Assembly (NCBI RefSeq): GCF_038562635.1
Contig: NZ_JBCFBO010000001.1
Location: 1,007,869 to 1,071,868, forward strand
Length of the DNA stretch: 64,000 nt
Source of the DNA: Methanobacterium sp.
GTDB lineage: Archaea > Methanobacteriota > Methanobacteria > Methanobacteriales > Methanobacteriaceae
Direction: 5' to 3'
The notes under the pieces are model-generated. The model had not been told where the DNA came from. It saw nothing but the letters and a program-made list of their open reading frames with translations, and did not search any database. The translations under genes and the position numbers were made by a program. Within the stretch, counting starts at the first letter, position 1. Each line of letters begins with the position of its first letter. Positions 18,362 through 27,416 of this stretch are shown piece by piece.

Positions 18362-18637
18362 ATGGTTTCTGAAATTTTTTATCAAAAATTAATTGATATA
18401 TCCAGAGTAATGGAAGAGAAAGGCAATGGAATTAGCTATATTCATAATGAAGATGACTGTTATACAATTGGAACAAGGAAATACAGTGAAGAAATAGATG
18501 AATACCTGAATAAAACAGTTGAACTATGGGAAGGTAGTGTACCAAACTTTAAAAAATCGAAAAAAGGCAAATCAAATGGAAAAAAGCCGAGTAGAGTTGT
18601 GTATATCTGGAAAATTTTCCTAAAAGAAGCTAAATGA
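18362..18637 (+). CDS. small hypothetical protein
   Basis: 91 residues, soluble, with a lysine-rich segment (KKSKKGKSNGKKPSR) near the C-terminus that could bind nucleic acid. RBS ACGGAG stands a few bases before the ATG, and the composition looks like real coding sequence. Family not recognised. It lies alone in the gene-poor island. Confidence 0.5.
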   Translation: MVSEIFYQKLIDISRVMEEKGNGISYIHNEDDCYTIGTRKYSEEIDEYLNKTVELWEGSVPNFKKSKKGKSNGKKPSRVVYIWKIFLKEAK

Positions 18638-19065
18638 CCAATACGTAAAAAAAAAAAAATTTTAAACTAATATTTTGTAAATAGTTTATACCATTTTCGG
18701 ATAATGTATAATAATTGAATTCTATTTGTTTCAAAAGTAACGAATGTACAGGTTATTTCAGTTTAGTAAAATTGAATTGATTGTATTCAAACATGAATTA
18801 TAGCCCATTACATAATTTTTAGAATTAATTTACAGATACTGAAATGAAATCAAGTAAACTATTTTGAAACTGGACAGCAGGTGCAGAACATATAAAAATT
18901 TTTTGACAATCCAAAAACAAGTAACAGATAAACTAACTAAACCAAAAAAATCCCGAAATACCCCTCATTTTCCAAAATACACTAAAATAACACCAGAACC
19001 ATCACAATATTTACATTTTCAACAAATTTCATATAACATCCTCACCAATATATAACTGTGAGCAC
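18638..19065. other. AT-rich non-coding stretch
   Basis: Contains an A-rich run at 18646-18659 and AT-rich sequence. A 63-codon frame at 18864-19055 starts with TTG, lacks an RBS and has low-complexity composition, so I do not call it. Confidence 0.45.
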
Positions 19066-19797
19066 ATGCCAAAATTTGAATTTTCAAATAAATTAAGGGA
19101 TTATTTAGAGAAAATAGAAACCGAAACTGGAAAAGAAGTTAAAATACTTGAAAGCCCATATCTTGGAATAAAAGGTATGTGGGCAGGGTTCAGGTACCAT
19201 CCAGATTACATTATCGTTATCATCCGTTCAGATATCCAAAAAACAAACGAAACACTGGAACGCTCCATTGCCCACGAGGCAACACACGGCTACATCCTGT
19301 TTAAAGAAAGGTACTGCAGGGGTGAATTTCCAGAATCAACTGAAGACAGCGACAAAAGGGATATCCAACTCATATTCACCATGGTTGACGACATCGTGGT
19401 CAATAAAATAATCTTTGAAAACGGCTTTACCCCCTTCGGCGTGGAATATCTGGGCGTGGTCCAAAAGGAAATCGATTCCATGATTGCAGGTGTAGATTTT
19501 TACAGGCAGTTTTCTGACGACCTTCTTTTTGATGACCTGCTGATGATAACACGTTACATCATAGCATGGGGATTTTTAGAATATTATGATTTAAAACTTA
19601 TAGAACATGATATACTTAAAAAATTTTTAGATGTCTTTAAAGAGACCTATCCTTTACAATACGAAGTTACAAATCAGATAAAAAAAATTATTAAAGAAAA
19701 TGACATATTTACAAGTTCAGGGCATTGTAAGGCCATGGGGCTTATTTTAAAAGAGTTAAAATTTGATAGTTTGGTAAAAATAACAAATATGCCCTGA
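19066..19797 (+). CDS. putative zincin-like HExxH protein
   Basis: 243 residues, no signal peptide. Residues 67-75 read SIAHEATHG, an HExxH zinc-metalloprotease motif at the end of a helix. A possible third-ligand region lies in the acidic stretch DDIVVNKIIFENG. The rest is helical. I do not recognise the family, and peptidase activity is inference from the motif alone. The start ATG follows a weak TGTGAG. Codon use is a little more GC-rich in the middle third than in the flanks. Confidence 0.55.
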   Translation: MPKFEFSNKLRDYLEKIETETGKEVKILESPYLGIKGMWAGFRYHPDYIIVIIRSDIQKTNETLERSIAHEATHGYILFKERYCRGEFPESTEDSDKRDIQLIFTMVDDIVVNKIIFENGFTPFGVEYLGVVQKEIDSMIAGVDFYRQFSDDLLFDDLLMITRYIIAWGFLEYYDLKLIEHDILKKFLDVFKETYPLQYEVTNQIKKIIKENDIFTSSGHCKAMGLILKELKFDSLVKITNMP

Positions 19798-19881
19798 TAA
19801 AAAAAAAGGGATAGTTAAGGGTTAAAATTAACATCCATCAAAATAGCAACCAATCATTAAATATTATAATCAGTAAAACCC

Positions 19882-20169
19882 TTAATTAAATTCAGGCATT
19901 TTTCCATTCTTCTCTCTATATTCTTTAAGCAGAATGTTCTTTCTCTGTTTTGAACTTTTTTTACTGTCGTTTTCACGGTATCTAAAGTAAACAATGCTTT
20001 CTGCTGTGTCTTCGTCTGAAAAATGCATAGAAATATTATGTTTCAGTTTTCCCTCGCCGATATAAACAATTTCCTTTTTATCATTGGCAAACTGGAATAC
20101 TCCATAGGAATTTGGTAACTGTTTTACATTTTCTTCATTGAAATCCATCCATCGTTTTGCTGCTGGCAT
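19882..20169 (-). CDS. GIY-YIG-like small protein
   Basis: 95 residues. SYGVFQF followed by EIVYIGEGKLKHNI resembles the GIY-YIG nuclease core (here GVF...YIG), with a basic tail (KKSSKQRKN). The protein is about the size of a lone GIY-YIG domain, but a catalytic Arg/Glu pair cannot be confirmed. RBS AGGAGGTC precedes the ATG. It is divergent from nothing nearby and lies upstream of the YgjP-type gene in the same direction. Confidence 0.6.
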   Translation of the reverse strand: MPAAKRWMDFNEENVKQLPNSYGVFQFANDKKEIVYIGEGKLKHNISMHFSDEDTAESIVYFRYRENDSKKSSKQRKNILLKEYREKNGKMPEFN

Positions 20170-20240
20170 TTTTGACCTCCTTTTATGCTCTAGTATTCAC
20201 ATTTATTTTATTAATATATATTTTATTGATATATAAGCAA

Positions 20241-20828
20241 TTAGGTTTTTGATTCACTAAATTGTGCCTCAATTATAGTATCTTTAATTGCAAACCAGTA
20301 GATTGAGAGTTCTTTTTCTATCTCTTTATAATTATTAAATTTTTCCATTATTATATCCCAGAACCGTTTGCTGTGATTTAACTCAACAAGATGGGCAACT
20401 TCATGAAAAACAACATATTCAATTAAAGATTCAGGTAAATATTTTAAGTATCTGTTGATATTGATATTATTTCTGGAACTGCAGCTTCCCCATCTTGATT
20501 TCATCTTCCGGAAATAGATTTTATTTACAGTTACACCCAGTTCAAGCGAGAACTTTTCAACAAGGCTGCGGACCAGTGCCCTGAATTCTTCCTCACCAAG
20601 CCCATAATTAAGTTCTCTCTGCTTTGCTTCATGTTTTGATGCATTAATAGCTTTAAATTTCTTATAAATCCATTTTTTGTGTTTTTCTATGATCTTTTCA
20701 TAATTATCATGCCCATTAGGGGCTATAATCACTAATTTTTCATTTTTTAGCTCCAAACGCCAGTACTTCACATTGCGGTGAATTATATCATATTCCACAT
20801 TTAGATCATAGATTTTTACAGTCTGCAT
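20241..20828 (-). CDS. YgjP-like M48-type metallopeptidase (DUF45)
   Basis: 195 residues from ATG 20828, which has the RBS GAGGAAAATC; an earlier in-frame start at 20876 lacks one. The family block is clear: KSRWGSCSSRNNININ, LKYLPESLIEYVVFHEVAHL with the HExxH zinc site, then HSKRFW with the third ligand region. YgjP/WLM-like proteins are cytosolic zinc peptidases, often linked to restriction systems or protein quality control; no restriction genes adjoin here. Confidence 0.8.
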   Translation of the reverse strand: MQTVKIYDLNVEYDIIHRNVKYWRLELKNEKLVIIAPNGHDNYEKIIEKHKKWIYKKFKAINASKHEAKQRELNYGLGEEEFRALVRSLVEKFSLELGVTVNKIYFRKMKSRWGSCSSRNNININRYLKYLPESLIEYVVFHEVAHLVELNHSKRFWDIIMEKFNNYKEIEKELSIYWFAIKDTIIEAQFSESKT

Positions 20829-21130
20829 GATTTTCCTCAGGATACATTCAGCTTTTAGATAGATACGTTCTATCAATCTAATCTAATAAATAGTAACATA
20901 AATCACAAATTCACTTTTATTTTACTAATTTATAGGATATAATCTTTCATATCAAAAAGGATCAGAGGATATCAATTATTGGGATTGAATTCAGCAAATA
21001 CTTTAAAAAGATCAAAAATTTCAGTAATTTTATTTTATTAACTTTAAATGTAAAAGCAGCATACCTATAAAAAAGCTTAATTTAGATAATGTCCTAAATT
21101 AGATTTAACTAATTTCTAATTATACTATTA
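20829..21130. other. AT-rich non-coding stretch before cluster B
   Basis: AT-rich sequence holding the YgjP promoter region; no gene seen. It leads into the scaffold repeated around palindrome cluster C. Confidence 0.45.
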
Positions 21131-21650
21131 AACGCTCATGTCTAAGGTTGTGCGAATAATGTAATTATATCTTTCAAAAACGACAGGTTTTGAATGTTTA
21201 CGAAACTTTCAGTTTCGTAACCGGAAAAATTGGAAATTTTTCCATGCGCAAAAATATAATTTTTGCAAGCTCTCAAAATTCTATGAATTTTGGAGCGACA
21301 AACACAATGTGTTTGTCAGCCGATAAAAAATCGGAGATTTTTCGGGCATACAAAAACCGAAGGTTTTTGTGGTTGTGAAACTCTGTTTCACAAACATTCG
21401 AAAATCTATGATTTTCGATGCACCAAACATAAAATGTTTGAGTGCTGCAAAACATAGTTTTGCAAGTTTCATGTGAATATTCGGAAGTACATGTTTTTAA
21501 GATAATTCATATATATTAATCAAAATGGAAAAATTGAAAATTTTTCCGGTTACAATTTAACATAAAATATAATTTATGCACATGATCATAGACATGTAAA
21601 AATCTGTGATTTTTACGGTCACAAAATCTTTGATTTTGTGAACATGAGCA
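21131..21650. repeat. Palindrome cluster B within a scaffold shared with cluster C
   Basis: The scaffold opens with AACGCTCATG...AAGGTTGTGCGAATAAT (21131-21160) and closes with TTTTTACGGTCACAAAATC...GAACATGAGC (about 21611-21649). Both are found again at 27417-27448 and 27791-27830. Inside, from 21198 to about 21460, palindromes follow one another: TTACGAAAC/GTTTCGTAA, GGAAAAATT/AATTTTTCC, GCAAAAAT/ATTTTTGC, CAAAATTC/GAATTTTG, CAAACACA/TGTGTTTG, CAAAAACC/GGTTTTTG, CGAAAATC/GATTTTCG, CAAACAT/ATGTTTG. Later single units follow at about 21525-21550, 21596-21616 and 21620-21640. Reading frames across it are fortuitous. Confidence 0.88.
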
Positions 21651-21703
21651 TAAGTAAACACAAGAATCAATTAAAGCATATTTAATCATTATAAGGCGAT
21701 ATC

Positions 21704-23557
21704 ATGAATATAACGAAGGTTTTAACTGGTAAAGAAGGTGAAAAACTATTTTTGTTAGGTAATGAAGCTGCAGTTCGAGGAACAGTCGAAGCTGGAGTAT
21801 CAGTTGCCTCAACATACCCAGGTACACCATCTTCAGAAATTGGAGATGTTTTATCCAAGCTTGCAAAGGATGCAGGGATGTACTTCGAATTTTCCACCAA
21901 TGAAAAAGTAGCACTTGAGGTTTCAGCTGCTGCTGCAGCATCAGGTTTACGTTCATTTACTTTTATGAAACATGTAGGCTTAAACGTGGCTGCAGATTCA
22001 TTTATGAGCGTAGTTTATGAGGGAGTAAATGGCGGGATGATCATCCTGTCAGCAGATGATCCTTCCATATTCTCATCTCAAAATGAACAGGACAACAGAC
22101 ATTACGCACGGATTGCAGGCATTCCTACAGTTGAACCTTCCAATCCCCAGGAAATAAAGGATATGATGAAGTACGGGTACGAACTTTCAGAAGAGTTCCA
22201 AATACCTGTTTTAATGCGTACAACCACAAGGGTTTCCCATATGAGAGGAGTGGTAGAACTGGAAAAGCCTATCACCGATAAAAAAACAGGATACTTTAAA
22301 AAAGACCCTAAACGTTTTGTACCTGTACCTGCAAACGCCAGGGAAATGCACAGAATACTGGTTGAAAAAATGGAAAAAATAGAAGATGTGGCCAGTAATT
22401 CTCCATTTAACAGGATATTCAATAAAGGAAGCAAAATTGGCGTAATTACAAGCGGCAGTGCATTTAACTATGCCATAGATGTTATAGAAAAAAATGATCT
22501 GGCTGTAAACATCCTAAAAATTGGTTTTTCATATCCTTTCCCTGAAAAACTGGTATATGACTTTATAAAGGATTTAGACCACGTAGTAGTTATTGAAGAA
22601 GTAGATCCAATAATGGAAAAAGATGTACTTGCAGTAATCGGAAAATATGGATTAAAAACAAAAGTACACGGCAAACTCGATGAAACACTGCCCATGATCT
22701 TTGAGTACACGCCAGATATAGTTCTAGAAGGCATGAGAAAAGTTATTGACATTAATTTAAAAGAAAACCAATCATATGAACCGGACATTCCCCTTCCAGT
22801 ACGTGCACCGACTTTATGTTCGGGATGTCCTCACAGGGCTGCTTATTATACTGTTAAAAAAGCAGTTGAAGAGCTAGGTCTTGATGCAGTGTATCCAAAC
22901 GATATCGGTTGTTACACACTTGGAATTGAATCCCCATATGAAATGGCAGATTACCTGCTCGCTATGGGTTCAAGTGTAGGTACAAGCTGCGGATTCTCAA
23001 AATCAACTGATCAAAGTATTGTAAGCTTTATAGGAGACTCTACATTTTTCCATGCGGGTATCCCACCTCTCATAAATGCAGTGCATAATAAAGACAAGTT
23101 TGTGCTCGTTATTTTAGATAACAGGACAACTGCCATGACCGGCGGCCAGCCTCATCCAGGGCTTCCAATAGATGGGATGGGTGAAATGGCCCCTGAAATA
23201 AGTATAGAAAAAATCGTTAAAGCAGTTGGGGTAGAGTTTTTAGAAGTTATAAACCCAGTTAGCGTTGACATATCAAAGGAAATATTCAAAAAAGCGCTGC
23301 AGTTTGACGGTGTAGCAGTTGTTATTTCAAAATATCCATGCATGCTCACTAAAAAAGGAGTAACCAATCAGTTGCTTATGAATATTGACCCTGAAAAATG
23401 TGATAAATGCATGAACTGTCTGAAAGAACTTACCTGCCCTGCAATTTATGTTGCAGAGGACGGTTCTGTAAACATTGATTCAATGTTTTGTAGGGGATGC
23501 AGTGTCTGCATGCAAATTTGTCCAAAAAAGGCTATTGGAGCTAAAAGAATAAGTTAA
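21704..23557 (+). CDS. iorA: indolepyruvate ferredoxin oxidoreductase, alpha subunit
   Basis: 617 residues. Pyruvate-oxidoreductase-type domain I (about 15-200, STYPGTPSSEIGD), a domain II transketolase-like region, a TPP-binding domain with GDSTFFHAG...VILDN (about 440-470), and a C-terminal two-cluster ferredoxin domain. The ferredoxin cysteines are C566/569/572/578 and C596/599/602/606. IorAB converts aryl-pyruvates to aryl-acetyl-CoA with reduction of ferredoxin, or runs in reverse to make aromatic amino acids from aryl acids. RBS AAGGCGATATC. iorB follows after 28 bases. Confidence 0.93.
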   Translation: MNITKVLTGKEGEKLFLLGNEAAVRGTVEAGVSVASTYPGTPSSEIGDVLSKLAKDAGMYFEFSTNEKVALEVSAAAAASGLRSFTFMKHVGLNVAADSFMSVVYEGVNGGMIILSADDPSIFSSQNEQDNRHYARIAGIPTVEPSNPQEIKDMMKYGYELSEEFQIPVLMRTTTRVSHMRGVVELEKPITDKKTGYFKKDPKRFVPVPANAREMHRILVEKMEKIEDVASNSPFNRIFNKGSKIGVITSGSAFNYAIDVIEKNDLAVNILKIGFSYPFPEKLVYDFIKDLDHVVVIEEVDPIMEKDVLAVIGKYGLKTKVHGKLDETLPMIFEYTPDIVLEGMRKVIDINLKENQSYEPDIPLPVRAPTLCSGCPHRAAYYTVKKAVEELGLDAVYPNDIGCYTLGIESPYEMADYLLAMGSSVGTSCGFSKSTDQSIVSFIGDSTFFHAGIPPLINAVHNKDKFVLVILDNRTTAMTGGQPHPGLPIDGMGEMAPEISIEKIVKAVGVEFLEVINPVSVDISKEIFKKALQFDGVAVVISKYPCMLTKKGVTNQLLMNIDPEKCDKCMNCLKELTCPAIYVAEDGSVNIDSMFCRGCSVCMQICPKKAIGAKRIS

Positions 23558-23585
23558 CCTATTATAAATCATGGAGATTAAAAAA

Positions 23586-24179
23586 ATGGAACCATATAAC
23601 ATTTATATCTGCGGTGTCGGAGGACAGGGAATCATCAAAACCAGTATTGTAATTGGCGAAGCTGCAATGAAAAGCGATATGGGAGTTGTAATGAGCGAAG
23701 TACATGGAATGGCCCAGCGTGGAGGGGTTGTCTCAACAGAACTTAAAATAGGGAATTCAAAAAGCCCAATAATTGAAAAAGGCAGTACTAACCTCCTAAT
23801 TGCATTTGAACCCATGGAAGCACTTAGGGCAATTCAGAAGGCAAGTAAAGACACCTATGTCATTGTAAATACTTCCCCAATAATGCCTTTTAACATAATT
23901 GGAAGTGAAGTGCCTTATCCAGAAATTCCAGATATTTTAGATGAACTTAAATCAAAAGTAAAAGATGTATTCGCTCTTGATGCTGAAAAAGCAGCTAAAG
24001 ATGCAGGACATATCCTTTCACTTAACATGGTTATGCTCGGAGGGGCTACTGCAGTTTCAGGCTTCCCAATAGATAAAGAAGCTGTTTTGAGATCTATGAA
24101 AGCAAACTTACCTCAAAAGAGCATTCATATTAACATGAAAGCATATGAAAAAGGGTTTGAATTTGTTTCATCAAATTGA
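23586..24179 (+). CDS. iorB: indolepyruvate ferredoxin oxidoreductase, beta subunit
   Basis: 197 residues, the gamma-type domain of 2-oxoacid oxidoreductases: YICGVGGQGI (about residues 6-15), SEVHGMAQRGG and LIAFEPMEALR. The ATG at 23571 overlaps the GGAGAT ribosome binding site itself, so I start at the ATG at 23586 (MEPYNIYIC). It forms the IorAB complex with the upstream subunit and is co-transcribed with it. Confidence 0.92.
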   Translation: MEPYNIYICGVGGQGIIKTSIVIGEAAMKSDMGVVMSEVHGMAQRGGVVSTELKIGNSKSPIIEKGSTNLLIAFEPMEALRAIQKASKDTYVIVNTSPIMPFNIIGSEVPYPEIPDILDELKSKVKDVFALDAEKAAKDAGHILSLNMVMLGGATAVSGFPIDKEAVLRSMKANLPQKSIHINMKAYEKGFEFVSSN

Positions 24180-24453
24180 TTCTTCCTATTTTTATTATTT
24201 AACAATTAATTTTAGGTTTTGTAGAAATCATCATATATCCATGAAATTATTTTTAAATTTCATGTAGTTACATTTAAACATCATACCTAAATTATACAAT
24301 ATTATCTAATTTTTTTCAATGTGTTTTCAAAAATCAAAGCCTAATTTTAAATATTAGACTGCAACATACTAATTACTTCCAAAATTAATTATTTACGGAG
24401 TTAATACGTGAAATAAATAGATTACAGCTAAATAGTAAATGGGATGAAAAAAC

Positions 24454-24612
24454 ATGCCAAAAAAGATATTATATTATCTTAAACTCTTAAATTTAAAGAA
24501 TTTAGCATCACACTTTTCCGGCAAGATACCTAAGTGGGCCATTATAACAATAATTGCAGCGATAATATTGTTGCGTATTTTAGCAGGTTTATCCAGGGTG
24601 TATTTCCATTAA
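24454..24612 (+). CDS. small membrane protein (52 aa)
   Basis: 52 codons from ATG 24454 to TAA 24612: a basic amphipathic N-terminus (MPKKILYYLKLLNLKN), KIPKW, one membrane helix AIITIIAAIILLRILAGL and a short RVYFH tail. A GGGATG run precedes the ATG. Too short for standard gene callers. No family recognised; the basic N-terminus predicts N-in topology. It lies between iorB and the stalk-like protein. Confidence 0.5.
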   Translation: MPKKILYYLKLLNLKNLASHFSGKIPKWAIITIIAAIILLRILAGLSRVYFH

Positions 24613-24838
24613 AAATTATTATGTGCATTCAAAAAATGCCATAATTTTCCAATATCTCATTATTGAATATTTTACGGCTTAATTCCAAGCTATTCCTTTT
24701 TAAAGGTTTTAATTTTACTTAATCGTGATATTATTACTTAGGCAAAGCAGTAATTCCATTTTAGATAATTTTAAATATGAGAATGAATTAATATTTTACT
24801 TCATTATATCAGGCTGTGGATTCATCTAAAAATACATT

Positions 24839-25210
24839 TTGAAGGTGCCCATTACAGTCATTACTTTACAAATATCAATTAAAGGACGTGAAAAAACGGA
24901 TATTAATAGTAGAAGCGGTTTAATTGTAATTCTTATAGTGGTAGTTATTGGAGCGGCGTATATTACACTGGCAAGTCAGGTTAATCACAATCAAACAAGC
25001 TCAAATACATCAAATATTACCCCTGCACATGATAATGCCAATGGCTCAGGAAATACCAATACATCTATTAACAATGGAACCAGTTCCCAAAATGATATTC
25101 ATACAAATAGTACGACCAGTACAAAAACAAACAATCAGACTCAAAATACCACTGTTAACTCTACCAAAAAAGTAAGCGCTCAGGCATTTACAACGAGTAA
25201 CACATCATAA
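24839..25210 (+). CDS. Asn/Ser/Thr-rich membrane-anchored surface protein
   Basis: 123 residues, apparently from a TTG start with no strong RBS, so the true start is uncertain. A membrane helix (about 27-46, GLIVILIVVVIGAAYITLA) is followed by a low-complexity outer segment very rich in Asn, Ser and Thr with about ten N-x-S/T sequons, suggesting a glycosylated stalk. It resembles many short archaeal surface proteins but belongs to no family I can name. Confidence 0.5.
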   Translation: MKVPITVITLQISIKGREKTDINSRSGLIVILIVVVIGAAYITLASQVNHNQTSSNTSNITPAHDNANGSGNTNTSINNGTSSQNDIHTNSTTSTKTNNQTQNTTVNSTKKVSAQAFTTSNTS

Positions 25211-25309
25211 ACGGAATATAAATCGCCAGACTTATGATTACTGCCGCTATAAATAGAAAAAACGTAGTTTCAAAATAGATATTCTGGCATGATATCAAAT
25301 AAAATAAAT

Positions 25310-25336
25310 AAAAAAAAATCTTTTTTTCTTTTTATT
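25310..25336. terminator. bidirectional A/T tract between convergent genes
   Basis: A near-symmetric A9-TC-T8 tract in the gap between the convergent surface-protein and ACT-protein genes gives an oligo-U run on both strands, fitting archaeal termination in both directions. Confidence 0.5.
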
Positions 25337-25387
25337 CAATTAAATAAAAATAAAAATAAATAATAGATTAAACCTATTTTTAGCTAA

Positions 25388-25819
25388 TTATAACCCATAA
25401 ATATCTTTAGCAGGTATAACCTCTGCACCGCCATCTTGAAGTGCTTTAATTCCACCATCGATATTTTCTGGATGTAATAAAACGATAGCTCCATTTTCTT
25501 TTTCTTCTACGAATGCATAAAGATATTCAAGGTTAATATCATTATCATCGAGAATTCCCAGGATTTTACCCAATCCTCCAGGCTGATCCTGCATTCTAAC
25601 GGCAATTACTTCCCCAATTTTTACAATGAAGTTGTTGTCTTCAAGCAATTTTTTAGTTTTATCAGGTTCTGGAACTATTAACCTTAAAATTCCAAAATCA
25701 GAAGTGTCTGCAATTGAAAGAGCCCTTATATTGACCCCACCTTCCTCAAGCACATCTAGAGCTTTCCTCATCCTTCCTTTCCTATTTTCCAAAAATATGG
25801 ACAACTGTTTTACTTTCAT
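25388..25819 (-). CDS. tandem ACT-domain protein
   Basis: 143 residues from ATG 25819 (MKVKQLSIFLENRKGRM), placed by the RBS TAGGTGG; an ATG eight codons upstream is less well placed. Two ACT domains in a row (about 1-70 and 71-143; VNIRALSIADTSDFGILRLIV and INLEYLYAFVEEKENGAIV). ACT pairs bind amino acids and control enzyme activity. Close to the acyl-CoA ligase and IorAB, it is likely a sensor of aromatic amino acids for that route (inference from context). Confidence 0.85.
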   Translation of the reverse strand: MKVKQLSIFLENRKGRMRKALDVLEEGGVNIRALSIADTSDFGILRLIVPEPDKTKKLLEDNNFIVKIGEVIAVRMQDQPGGLGKILGILDDNDINLEYLYAFVEEKENGAIVLLHPENIDGGIKALQDGGAEVIPAKDIYGL

Positions 25820-25851
25820 AATGCCACCTAATGTATTTATCAATGCTTTTT

Positions 25852-27150
25852 TTATAATTCCCTTTTGTCTATAACCCTTACTGCTTTTCCTTCACTTCTT
25901 GGCAGTGTTTTTGGCTCAACAAGTGTTACTTTAACCCTTAGACCAATTTCACTGTGGATATAATCTTCAATTTTCTCCCTTATACCCACAAGTTCCTTAA
26001 TTTCATCTGAAAAAAGACTTTCTGAAGCTTCAACCTGTACCTCAACTTCATCCATCAAATGAGGCCGTGTGACAATAATCTGGTAGTGAGGCTCCACTTC
26101 ATCTATTCTAAGAAGTGCTTTTTCAATCTGCGATGGGAATACTGAAACTCCCCTGATTTTCATCATATCATCGGTACGTCCAGTAACTCTATCCATCTTA
26201 ACAAGAGTTCTTCCACATCCACATTTACCCCTTGTAAGTTTAGTTACATCTTTTGTCCTAAAACGGATTAATGGAGTACCTTCACGTGTTAATGTCGTTA
26301 AAACAAGTTCTCCCTTTTCACCATCTGGCAATACATTATGAGTATCAGAATCTATGATCTCCGGATAAAAATGATCTTCAGAAATATGAAGTCCGTCCCT
26401 TTCGCTGCATTCAAGACCTACTCCTGGCCCAATTACCTCAGTAAGTCCATATATATTATATGCAGGTGCGTTAAACCTTTTCTGGATCTCCTGACGCATT
26501 TCTTCTGTCCACATTTCCGCACCAAAACCTATAGCCTTAAGGCCAATAGTTTTCGTATCAATTCCTTCTTCTTCAATCTCTTCAGCAAGATATAATCCAT
26601 ATGAAGGTGTGAAAATCATGACACTTGTTCCAAAGTCCTGCATGATTTCAATCTGGCGTTTTGTCTGCCCTGTTGAAATTGGTATAACAGTTGCACCCAT
26701 TTTTTGGGCACCGTAATGCACCCCAAATCCTCCAGTAAATAAACCATAACCGTGAGTATTTTGAATTATATCATCGTCAGTTACTCCAAACATACATAGA
26801 CCACGTGCCATAACTTCGCCCCAAATTTCAAGGTCTCCTCGAGTGTACCCGGACACGGTTGGTTTTCCTGTTGTCCCTGAAGAAGTATGCACTTCCACAA
26901 TCTCCTTTCTAGGTACTGCAAACATTCCAAATGGATAAGCATCCCTTAAATCGTCCTTTGTAGTAAATGGGAGCTTTTCAATGTCTTTAAGAGTTTTAAT
27001 ATCCTCAGGTTTAACACCCAGTTCATCAAAACGCTTTTTATAATATGGAACGCTTTCATATGCTCTTTTCACTGCCATTTGTAGTCTTTCAAGTTGTAAT
27101 GCTTCTTTATCGTTTTCTGACATGCACTCTGCTTTTTCATTCCAAATCAT
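25852..27150 (-). CDS. phenylacetate-CoA ligase / coenzyme F390 synthetase-type enzyme
   Basis: 432 residues, an adenylate-forming enzyme of the PaaK group: TSSGTTGKPTVSGY (ATP motif, residues 89-102), YNIYGLTEVIGPGVG, LIRFRTKDVT, and the C-terminal hinge MDRVTGRTDDMMKIRGVSVFP. Methanobacterial homologues are annotated as coenzyme F390 synthetase. With iorAB and an ACT protein beside it, activation of aryl acids to aryl-CoA for reductive carboxylation by Ior is the better contextual fit. RBS AGGGGATAAG. The ACT gene follows within 35 bases. Confidence 0.85.
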   Translation of the reverse strand: MIWNEKAECMSENDKEALQLERLQMAVKRAYESVPYYKKRFDELGVKPEDIKTLKDIEKLPFTTKDDLRDAYPFGMFAVPRKEIVEVHTSSGTTGKPTVSGYTRGDLEIWGEVMARGLCMFGVTDDDIIQNTHGYGLFTGGFGVHYGAQKMGATVIPISTGQTKRQIEIMQDFGTSVMIFTPSYGLYLAEEIEEEGIDTKTIGLKAIGFGAEMWTEEMRQEIQKRFNAPAYNIYGLTEVIGPGVGLECSERDGLHISEDHFYPEIIDSDTHNVLPDGEKGELVLTTLTREGTPLIRFRTKDVTKLTRGKCGCGRTLVKMDRVTGRTDDMMKIRGVSVFPSQIEKALLRIDEVEPHYQIIVTRPHLMDEVEVQVEASESLFSDEIKELVGIREKIEDYIHSEIGLRVKVTLVEPKTLPRSEGKAVRVIDKREL

Positions 27151-27416
27151 CTTATCCCCTGAGTTAATTGATTAGTAGCCAGTAGATTAAAAATGAATTT
27201 TCCTTACTTTAGGAAAAATATCTAATTTAATGTAATTAGAAGAAAGTTATAAAACTTGTTATAAATTTTAAATGTAAACTATCTTACTTACTAAATTTAA
27301 TTTCAAATAAAAAAATGGTACTCCAATTTTTCCGATACCCCACTGAAATAGAAATATTATTCAGATTAGGGAGAAAATTAATATTTTTCTAAATTTTCAA
27401 CCACATTATTTTATTC

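Noticed and set aside
18864..19055. 63-codon frame with TTG start
   Set aside because: No RBS, low-complexity Lys/Thr/Pro composition, ends just before a better-supported gene.
21190..21472. Open frames on both strands within palindrome cluster B
   Set aside because: Same origin as in cluster A: symmetric sequence opens frames on both strands without gene signals.
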